From positions 1 through 18,967 of the forward strand of contig JAIDXU010000019.1 in NCBI GenBank assembly GCA_029058455.1: a stretch of 18,967 bases of DNA, read 5' to 3'. This document shows, in pieces, positions 13,319 through 18,967 of this stretch; position 1 is the first letter of the stretch, and each line of letters starts with the position of its first letter. The DNA is from Paramuribaculum sp. GTDB lineage: Bacteria > Bacteroidota > Bacteroidia > Bacteroidales > Muribaculaceae. A program made the position numbers and the translations under genes. The notes beneath the pieces are model-generated. The model saw only the letters and a program-made list of their open reading frames with translations, was not told the origin of the DNA and made no database searches.

Positions 13319-14239
13319 TTATTTGTTGACACGGAAGCGGTCTATGCCGTCGCGCAGAAATGCCACACACTGGCGGGCGGCTGCGATGCCGGCGTTGATG
13401 TTGGCTTCGGCGGTCTGTGCGCCCATCTTCTTGGGTGTAAACAGCACGCGTTTGCCAAACTCGGCTTCCATTTCGTCGGCTGCGTCGGGGCGAATGTCAG
13501 CCACATATTTGATGTCGCTTCTCTCGCGCATTGCCTTGATGAGGCCCTGCTCGTCGATAACCTCCTTGCGGGCGGTGTTGATGAGGGTGGCGCCTTTGGG
13601 AAGGAGTGTCACGAGGTCATAGCCAACCGAGCCTTTGGTCTCGGCGGTGGCGGGAATGTGGAGCGACAGATAGTCGGAGGTCTTGTAGAGGTCGGTGAGC
13701 TCCTTGATGGGGGCTACACCGGCTTCAACCATCACTTCGTCGGGGCAATAGGGGTCGAGGGCCGAAACTTCCATGCCGAAACCTTTGGCTATGCGGGCCA
13801 CGTTGCGACCCACCTGACCGAAGGCGTGGATACCTAAATTCTTGCCTTTGAGCTCTGTGCCTGATGTGCCGTCGAGGTGGTTGCGGGCAGCCATAACTGC
13901 GAGTCCGAACACCAGTTCGGCCACGGCGTTTGAATTCTGGCCGGGAGTGTTTTCAACACACACACCGTGGGCGGTTGCAGCCTCGAGGTCGATGTTGTCA
14001 TAACCGGCACCCGCTCTGACTACGATTTTGAGCTTGGGAGCGGCGTCAAACAGGTCGGCACCCACTTTGTCTGAGCGCACGATGAGAGCGTCGGCGTCGG
14101 CCACGGCATCGAGAAGCTCCTGACGCGAGGTGTATTTTTCGAGCAAGGCAAGCTCATAGCCGGCTTCAGCCACGACTTCCTTTATACCCTCTACAGCTAC
14201 AGCGGCAAAGGGCTTTTCGGTAGCAACAAGTATTTTCAT
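13319..14239 (-). CDS. serA: D-3-phosphoglycerate dehydrogenase, short form
   Basis: The 306-residue enzyme oxidises 3-phosphoglycerate, the first step of serine synthesis. Seen: substrate-side loop VVRAGAGYDNID (73-84), nucleotide-binding HAFGQVGR (138-145), and catalytic R224 in NTARKE. No ACT or intervening regulatory domain is present, so feedback control through such domains is absent. The catalytic histidine expected in a TPHxGA motif is replaced: the sequence is TPKKMGAQT with Lys270/Lys271, as I recall for Bacteroides and Entamoeba enzymes (the lysine-type PGDH class). The first glycine of the GxGxxG motif is Ala139. It lies 25 bases after serC in the same operon and ends at the duplicated terminator. 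Confidence 0.92.
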   Translation of the reverse strand: MKILVATEKPFAAVAVEGIKEVVAEAGYELALLEKYTSRQELLDAVADADALIVRSDKVGADLFDAAPKLKIVVRAGAGYDNIDLEAATAHGVCVENTPGQNSNAVAELVFGLAVMAARNHLDGTSGTELKGKNLGIHAFGQVGRNVARIAKGFGMEVSALDPYCPDEVMVEAGVAPIKELTDLYKTSDYLSLHIPATAETKGSVGYDLVTLLPKGATLINTARKEVIDEQGLIKAMRERSDIKYVADIRPDAADEMEAEFGKRVLFTPKKMGAQTAEANINAGIAAARQCVAFLRDGIDRFRVNK

Positions 14240-14264
14240 TTACTGTATTGTCGGGTTAATGAAA

Positions 14265-15335
14265 TCAATGTTTTTTCTCAAACTCGCGCATTGTGTCGAC
14301 GAGCACCTGCACGCTTTCGATGGGGAGAGCGTTATAGAGCGACGCTCTGAAACCACCTACCGAGCGGTGACCCTTGATACCGACAAGGCCGCGGGCTGTG
14401 GCGAAGTCGATGAAGTCTTTTTCAAGCTCCTTATATTCGGGAGTCATCACGAAACATACGTTCATGATCGAGCGGTCTTCGGGATTGACAACTGTGCCCT
14501 CAAACATCTTCGACTCGTCGATGGCGTTGTAGAGCAGGGCGGCTTTGGCATTGTCGCGACGTTCGAGCTCTTCCACGCCGCCGAGGTCGCGGTAGTAGCG
14601 CAGGGTCTGGAGAGCGGTGTAGATAGGCAATACGGGGGGAGTGTTAAACATCGAACCTTTCTTGATGTGGGTGCGATAGTCGAGCATGGTGGGAATGGCA
14701 CGGTCAACATGGCCGAGAGCCTCGTCGCGCACAATCACGAAGGTCACGCCGGCGGGAGCGATGTTTTTCTGAGCGCCGCCATAGATGAGGTCATATTTCT
14801 TCACGTCGACGGGACGGGTGAAGATATCCGAGCTCATATCGGCCACGAGGCGCACAGGCACGTCGGGATCTTTTCTCAGCTCGGTGCCGTAGATGGTGTT
14901 GTTGGTGGTGATGTGGAAATAGTCAACGTCGGCAGGCACCACATAATCGTGGGGATAATAGGTGTAGTTGGCTTCTTTTGATGAGGCAAGCACCTCAACG
15001 TCGCCGAAAAGACGGGCTTCCTTGATGGCGTTGGCTGCCCATGTGCCGGTGTCGAGATAGGCGGCTTTGGTGCGCAGGAGGTTCATGGGCACCATTGCAA
15101 ACTGCATTGAGGCGCCACCTCCGAGCCACAATACGCTGTAGCCCTCGGGCACGTCGAGCAGCTGTTTAACCAGAAGCGAGGCTTCGTCGATAACTGCCTG
15201 AAATTCTTTTGAACGGTGGCTCACCTCCAGTACCGACAAACCGGTATCGGCAAAATTTATAATAGCATCGGCTGTGTTCTTAATCACCTCGGGCGCAAGG
15301 ATAGAGGGCCCGGCTGAAAAATTATGTTTTTTCAT
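14265..15335 (-). CDS. serC: Phosphoserine aminotransferase
   Basis: The 356-residue PLP enzyme converts 3-phosphohydroxypyruvate and glutamate to phosphoserine, the second step of serine synthesis (and may serve vitamin B6 synthesis). It starts [15 protein letters not shown], contains [17 protein letters not shown] (71-87) and the PLP lysine K190 in [12 protein letters not shown], and ends with [17 protein letters not shown], all typical of SerC. It is the first gene of serC-serA with its own promoter. Confidence 0.96.
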   Translation of the reverse strand: MKKHNFSAGPSILAPEVIKNTADAIINFADTGLSVLEVSHRSKEFQAVIDEASLLVKQLLDVPEGYSVLWLGGGASMQFAMVPMNLLRTKAAYLDTGTWAANAIKEARLFGDVEVLASSKEANYTYYPHDYVVPADVDYFHITTNNTIYGTELRKDPDVPVRLVADMSSDIFTRPVDVKKYDLIYGGAQKNIAPAGVTFVIVRDEALGHVDRAIPTMLDYRTHIKKGSMFNTPPVLPIYTALQTLRYYRDLGGVEELERRDNAKAALLYNAIDESKMFEGTVVNPEDRSIMNVCFVMTPEYKELEKDFIDFATARGLVGIKGHRSVGGFRASLYNALPIESVQVLVDTMREFEKKH

Positions 15336-15376
15336 GTCGTGGATTGGTTATGGTTTTGAGATTTAAGTTCTATCTG

Positions 15377-15406
15377 CAAAAGTAACCAATCGTATTGAAA
15401 AACGCA
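15377..15406 (-). promoter_or_regulatory. Promoter of serC-serA
   Basis: On the minus strand TTG (15404-15406), a 19-base spacer and TACTTTTG (15377-15384). The leader is about 35 bases. It lies just after the end of miaB, so miaB and serC are probably separate units, though no strong terminator is seen between them. Confidence 0.7.
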
Positions 15407-15444
15407 ATATGTTTTAGAACATCTATTTTGCTCACGGCTAATTT

Positions 15445-16812
15445 TCAGCTCTCGGCAAAAAGGGTCGCCGAGGTTGCCGACGCGATCTTCACCTTTACGG
15501 TGTCGCCTATGCGGTGGTCGCCTCGCGGCAATATCACCGCCTTGTTCTGTGAGGTGCGCCCTATCAGCTGGTCGGCCGATCGCTTGGCTCTCGATTCGAT
15601 AAGCACCTCAAACTCCTTGCCTACGTCGGCGAGGTTGCTTTTAAGCGACAGTTGGTTCTGGAGCTCGATCATGCGGTTGAGGCGGTCTATTTTCACATCT
15701 TCCGGTATGTTGTCGGGCATTGTGCGCGAGGCGAGGGTGCCGGGGCGCTCGCTGTATTTAAACATGAAAGCTGAGTCAAATCCAACCTCCTCCATGAGCG
15801 ACAGCGACTGCTGGAAATCCTCCTCCGATTCGTTGTGAAATCCTACGAAGAGGTCGGTGGTGATTCCGGCGTCGGGCACTATGCGGCGTATCGCGGCTAT
15901 GCGGTCGAGATACCATTCGCGGGTGTATTTGCGGTTCATGTCGGCCAACACTTTCGACGAGCCGCTCTGCACGGGCAGGTGAACATGGCGGCAGATATTC
16001 TTTCTCGAGGCCATTGCGTGGAGGGTGGCATCATCCATATCTTTCGGATGTGAGGTGGTGAACCTCACTCTCATATCAGGCGCGGCGTCGGCCACCATTG
16101 TTATCAGTTCGGCGAATGTCACCGGCTTTTCATCGGGATTATCCGACTTGTAGCAGTAGGAGTTGACATTCTGCCCCAGCAGCGTCACCTCCTTGAAGCC
16201 CCTTTTTCTGAGATCCTCCACTTCGGCGAGAATGCTCTGCGGCATTCGCGACCTCTCTCTGCCGCGGGTGTAGGGCACTATGCAGTATGAGCAGAAATTG
16301 TTGCACCCTCTCATTATGCTCACGAAACCGCTCACTTTGTTGGCTCCTAAACGGCGCGGCAACACATCCTTGTAGGTCTGAGTGGTGCTCAGCTCCACAT
16401 TGATGGCGCGGTGGCCCAGACGGGCGGCCTCTACCAGTGAGGGGAGATCGAGATAGGAGTCGGGACCGGCCACAAAGTCTACCCCGTGTTTGTCGATCAG
16501 CTCGTCACGCATGCGCTCGGCCATGCAGCCTATCACTCCTATCACCAACCTGCCCTCACCGCGACGCTCTCTCTCCTTGCGGCGCGAGGCGAGATATTGC
16601 AGGCGGGAAAGCACTTTCTGCTCGGCGTTGTCGCGTATGGAGCATGTGTTTACAATCACGGTATCGGCGTCGTCGATATTCTCGACGGTGTCATAGCCCA
16701 CGGTTGAGAGCACTCCGGCCACCACCTCGCTGTCGGCTACATTCATCTGACAGCCGTAGGTTTCGATAAAAAGTGACAGACTGCTGTCGGTATGTTTGGA
16801 ATTTTCGTTCAT
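15445..16812 (-). CDS. miaB: tRNA-2-methylthio-N6-dimethylallyladenosine synthase (MiaB)
   Basis: The 455-residue radical-SAM methylthiotransferase adds a methylthio group to i6A37 of tRNAs reading UNN codons. Three N-terminal cysteines bind one iron-sulfur cluster: C21 (ETYGCQMN), C57 (NTCSIR), C96 (GCMAER). The radical-SAM cluster is C170-x3-C174-x2-C177 in RGCNNFCSYCIVP, followed by YTRGRERSR. The last ~65 residues (QLSLKSNLADVGKEFEVLIE..., DTVKVKIASATSATL) fit the TRAM domain. QMN and RGCNNFC favour MiaB over the related RimO and MtaB. Length is normal. Confidence 0.96.
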   Translation of the reverse strand: MNENSKHTDSSLSLFIETYGCQMNVADSEVVAGVLSTVGYDTVENIDDADTVIVNTCSIRDNAEQKVLSRLQYLASRRKERERRGEGRLVIGVIGCMAERMRDELIDKHGVDFVAGPDSYLDLPSLVEAARLGHRAINVELSTTQTYKDVLPRRLGANKVSGFVSIMRGCNNFCSYCIVPYTRGRERSRMPQSILAEVEDLRKRGFKEVTLLGQNVNSYCYKSDNPDEKPVTFAELITMVADAAPDMRVRFTTSHPKDMDDATLHAMASRKNICRHVHLPVQSGSSKVLADMNRKYTREWYLDRIAAIRRIVPDAGITTDLFVGFHNESEEDFQQSLSLMEEVGFDSAFMFKYSERPGTLASRTMPDNIPEDVKIDRLNRMIELQNQLSLKSNLADVGKEFEVLIESRAKRSADQLIGRTSQNKAVILPRGDHRIGDTVKVKIASATSATLFAES

Positions 16813-16847
16813 AATATGGGTAAATTGCGCTTAAACACTGATAAAGC

Positions 16848-16879
16848 TTTGTTTTAACGCATGAAAATTGGTATATTTG
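16848..16879 (+). promoter_or_regulatory. Promoter of the CoA-transferase gene
   Basis: TTTG (16848-16851), a 20-base spacer and TATATTTG (16872-16879) match the full consensus. The leader is about 62 bases. Confidence 0.85.
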
Positions 16880-16882
16880 CCG

Positions 16883-16890
16883 CAAAATTA
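16883..16890 (-). promoter_or_regulatory. -7 promoter element of miaB
   Basis: TAATTTTG on the minus strand matches TAnnTTTG, 3 bases from the -7 box of the divergent CoA-transferase promoter. No clear -33 box. The leader to ATG 16812 would be about 64 bases. Confidence 0.6.
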
Positions 16891-16947
16891 CAAAATTCCC
16901 GCCACACAGGCTAATAATCATTCATTATCAGATAAAACCTTATACTT

Positions 16948-18450
16948 ATGTCATTCCCTATTCTTACGCCGCAAGAAGCTGCCGAGCTGTTCCATCATGA
17001 CCAAAATGTGGGATTCTCGGGCTTCACTGCTTCCGGCTCCCCCAAAGTCGTGCCTGAGGCCATCGCTCACCGCGCCGAGGCACTTCACGACAAGGGAGAA
17101 GACTTTAAGATAAACGTATTTACAGGTGCCTCTACCAACAATTGGGCTGACGGCGCCCTCGCACGAGCTAACGCGCTCGGCAAAAGAACTCCTTATCAGA
17201 ACACCCCCGACCTCCGCAAACGTATCAACTCACACGACTGTCACTATTTCGACCTCCATCTCTCTGAGCTGGCTCAGAAAGTGCGCTACGGCACATACGG
17301 TGACATCGACATGGCTATCTTTGAGGTGGCTGATGTGAAACCCAATGGTGAGGTTGTGCTCGGAACAGGTGTCGGCAACGTGCCTACCTATGCCCGTCTC
17401 GCCAAGAAAGTGGTGCTCGAGCTTAACGCCAAGCTCAAACCCGAGCTTTACGGCTTCCATGACATTTATTTGCCTCTTGATCCCCCCTACCGTCGCGAAA
17501 TTCCTATCTTCAAGGCTTCCGACCGTATCGGTGTGCCCACCGTGAAGATCGACCCCGAAAAGATTGTAGGTATCGTTCACAGCGACTCCTATGACGGTAT
17601 CAAGGGCTTCACTCCCCTCGACGACACCACTCTCCAGATCGGCGCCAATGTGTGCGGATTCCTGATCAACGAGATGAGAGCCGGCAGAATACCCAAGGAA
17701 TTCCTCCCCCTCCAGAGCGGCGTGGGCAATGTGGCCAACGCAGTGCTCTTCGGTCTCGGCGACAGCAAGGAGATACCCCCGGTTACAATGTATACCGAGG
17801 TGATTCAGGATGCCGTTATCGAGCTTATGAAGATGGGTAAGTGCCGCTTCGGTTCAACCTGCTCGCTCACTCTCAGCGACGCTACCGAGGCTGAGGTGCT
17901 CGATAATCTCGATTTCTTCCGCGACAAGCTCGTGCTTCGTCCCGCTGAAATCTCCAATAACCCCGAAGTTATCCGCCGACTCGGTGTCATCGCCATGAAC
18001 ACCGCCCTCGAAGCTGACATCTTCGGTAATATCAACTCCACCCACGTTGTCGGCACCAAGATGATGAACGGTATCGGCGGCTCGGGCGACTTTACCCGCA
18101 ACGGTTATCTCTCTATCTTCTCCTGCCCCTCTGTTACCAAAGGCGGCCTTATCAGCAACATCGTGCCTATGGTCAGCCACACCGACCATTCCGAACACTC
18201 TGTCGACATCCTCATCACCGAGCAGGGTGTTGCCGACCTCAGAGGCAAGGATCCCGTGCAGAGAGCTCACGAGATTATCGAAAACTGCGCCAACCCCATT
18301 TTCCGTCCCCTTCTCCGCGATTATCTCAACCGCGGCATAAACGGACATGGTGGTCAGACTCCCCACACTATGGGCGCTGCTTTGGCTTTCCATGATGAAT
18401 TCCTCCGCTCGGGCGACATGCGCAACACCGACTTCTCACGCTACTTCTGA
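16948..18450 (+). CDS. Succinyl-CoA:acetate CoA-transferase (acetyl-CoA hydrolase/transferase family)
   Basis: The 500-residue protein is of class I CoA-transferase type. Seen: GFSGFTASGSPKVVPEA near the start, FTGASTNNWADGAL (58-71), the oxyanion/glycine segment LQSGVGNVANAV (255-266), the active-site glutamate E284 in MYTEVIQDA, and the late motifs NSTHVVGTKMMNGIGGSGDF and TEQGVADLRGKDP. These fit succinyl-CoA:acetate (or propionate) CoA-transferases of the AarC/Cat1/ScpC group. It would swap CoA between succinate, acetate and perhaps propionate, in the cytoplasm, fitting succinate-propionate fermentation. True substrate choice cannot be read from sequence. Single gene with own promoter and terminator; codon use suggests good expression. 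Confidence 0.93.
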   Translation: MSFPILTPQEAAELFHHDQNVGFSGFTASGSPKVVPEAIAHRAEALHDKGEDFKINVFTGASTNNWADGALARANALGKRTPYQNTPDLRKRINSHDCHYFDLHLSELAQKVRYGTYGDIDMAIFEVADVKPNGEVVLGTGVGNVPTYARLAKKVVLELNAKLKPELYGFHDIYLPLDPPYRREIPIFKASDRIGVPTVKIDPEKIVGIVHSDSYDGIKGFTPLDDTTLQIGANVCGFLINEMRAGRIPKEFLPLQSGVGNVANAVLFGLGDSKEIPPVTMYTEVIQDAVIELMKMGKCRFGSTCSLTLSDATEAEVLDNLDFFRDKLVLRPAEISNNPEVIRRLGVIAMNTALEADIFGNINSTHVVGTKMMNGIGGSGDFTRNGYLSIFSCPSVTKGGLISNIVPMVSHTDHSEHSVDILITEQGVADLRGKDPVQRAHEIIENCANPIFRPLLRDYLNRGINGHGGQTPHTMGAALAFHDEFLRSGDMRNTDFSRYF

Positions 18451-18473
18451 TTCCACCACTCCCCTTCTATATT

Positions 18474-18522
18474 AACATCAACCGTTCATCCGCCCTCACC
18501 GGCGCTGAACGGTTGATGTTTT
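18474..18522 (+). terminator. Intrinsic terminator of the CoA-transferase gene
   Basis: AACATCAACCGTTCA (18474-18488) pairs perfectly with TGAACGGTTGATGTT (18506-18520), 15 pairs around a 17-base GC-rich loop, followed by TTAAT. Confidence 0.88.
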
Positions 18523-18553
18523 AATGAGGTTGTGTCAAAATTCAAAAATTGGG

Positions 18554-18661
18554 ACATGTCTTTGGCATGTTTGTATAACAGCCCGCGGAGTGGGCGTTTG
18601 GCGTGAACCGCGGGTGTCAACCCGTGGAGGCCCGCCAACCTGTAAAAGAACCCTGGAAGGG
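18554..18661. repeat. Cluster of four small hairpins, REP-like intergenic element
   Basis: Four inverted repeats follow one another: ACATG/CATGT (18554-18570), GCCC/GGGC (18581-18595), CCGCGGGT/ACCCGTGG with one G-U (18608-18627) and CCCT/AGGG (18651-18661). Arrangement and wording resemble repetitive elements found beside Y1-type (REP-associated) transposases. No transposase is present and only one copy is in the window, so identity is inferred. Confidence 0.45.
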
Positions 18662-18693
18662 TGACTCTTTTCTGACTCTTTTCGGGCGCGGAG

Positions 18694-18724
18694 TTTGCTA
18701 ATTCAGAACTTATTACTAACTTTG
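18694..18724 (+). promoter_or_regulatory. Consensus promoter of the structured transcript at the right edge
   Basis: TTTG (18694-18697), a 19-base spacer and TAACTTTG (18717-18724) match the full Bacteroidota consensus, but no credible open reading frame follows within the window. The -7 element is the same word as that of the tRNA-Gly promoter. Confidence 0.8.
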
Positions 18725-18730
18725 CCACCG

Positions 18731-18967
18731 CAGACCGCCATGCAGACCACGCCAGTAGGGTGAGGTTTATCCGAACCAACCCCCGGTCTCGGGTTATGCG
18801 GGAGGGATGCAAGACATACTGACAAGCGTTTATCCGCGCTGATTCTTGACAAGTAGAAATTCTCGCAAAATTTCAATCAATAGTCAAGGATTGAGCAACG
18901 GTAGATGCCCGTGGATATGTAATATCATGCATTCGGCACAGTGCCTTGCGAAAGGCATTGCTGAGCG
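18731..18967 (+). ncRNA. Structured RNA candidate, cut by the window end
   Basis: Downstream of the promoter the sequence folds extensively. A first hairpin is GGGT-GGTT/AACC-ACCC (18758-18782). A long interrupted rod follows: GATGCA, ACATA, GCGTTTA, CCG, GCT, GATTCTTGAC (18806-18850) pair in order with GTCAAGGATT, AGC, CGG, TAGATGC, TATGT, TGCATT (18883-18933), capped by GAAATT/AATTTC. A 9-bp stem with a GCGA tetraloop lies at 18939-18960. A rod with internal loops recalls 6S RNA. I found no tmRNA, RNase P or SRP core motif. It could also be the leader of a gene or rRNA operon to the right. Confidence 0.5.

Noticed and set aside
14259..14981. 240-residue plus-strand frame opposite serC
   Set aside because: Antisense shadow of serC caused by GC-rich third positions.
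15409..15422. ATGTT/AACAT hairpin after miaB as a terminator
   Set aside because: Only five weak pairs and no T run on the minus strand.
18486..18812. 108-residue minus-strand reading frame at the right edge
   Set aside because: It runs through the CoA-transferase terminator, the hairpin cluster and the consensus promoter; composition is not protein-like. Best seen as a translation of a REP-like element.

Overview
The window looks like a chromosomal segment of a Bacteroidales bacterium, most likely of the Muribaculaceae type (this placement is inference, no search was run). Evidence: many genes have the Bacteroidota promoter signature (TAnnTTTG at -7, often with TTTG about 19-21 bases upstream). 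Gene content also fits: a serC-serA pair, a reverse rubrerythrin, a DUF4924 protein, a succinyl-CoA transferase, a large lipoprotein with an acidic segment after the lipobox cysteine, and a secreted protein ending in a type IX-like tail.

Layout. 1-3.7 kb: a very large surface lipoprotein with a coiled coil and 20 collagen-like Gly-X-Y triplets, closed by a strong terminator. 3.7-4.4 kb: a four-helix-bundle (23S intervening-sequence/Avd-like) gene bracketed on both sides by degenerate 9-bp tandem repeats. 4.4-7.0 kb (minus): a reverse rubrerythrin and an overlapping ATPase-permease pair of FtsX/MacB type. 7.0-9.6 kb (minus): a biotin-dependent carboxyltransferase (PycB/OadA) and a DUF4924 protein. 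9.7-10.9 kb: a TRIC-family channel overlapping a small TPR protein, facing an unrecognised 87-residue protein. 11.0-12.3 kb: a secreted protein with its own promoter and terminator. 12.3-13.3 kb: tRNA-Gly(CCC), then a MntA-HepT toxin-antitoxin pair between two identical 47-bp copies of a terminator. 13.3-15.4 kb (minus): serC-serA. 15.4-18.5 kb: divergent miaB and succinyl-CoA:acetate CoA-transferase genes with nearly abutting promoters. 18.5-19.0 kb: no credible gene; it holds a terminator, a cluster of small hairpins resembling REP-type repeats, a textbook promoter and a highly structured, probably non-coding transcript cut by the window end.

How it works together. Most genes are housekeeping for an anaerobic fermenter: oxaloacetate metabolism (PycB/OadA) and the CoA-transferase fit succinate/propionate/acetate fermentation, rubrerythrin handles peroxide, serC/serA make serine, and miaB modifies tRNA. 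The accessory parts are the most interesting: the repeat-bracketed four-helix-bundle module, the toxin-antitoxin cassette that seems to have split a tRNA-Gly/serA shared terminator while duplicating it, and the structured RNA candidate at the right edge.
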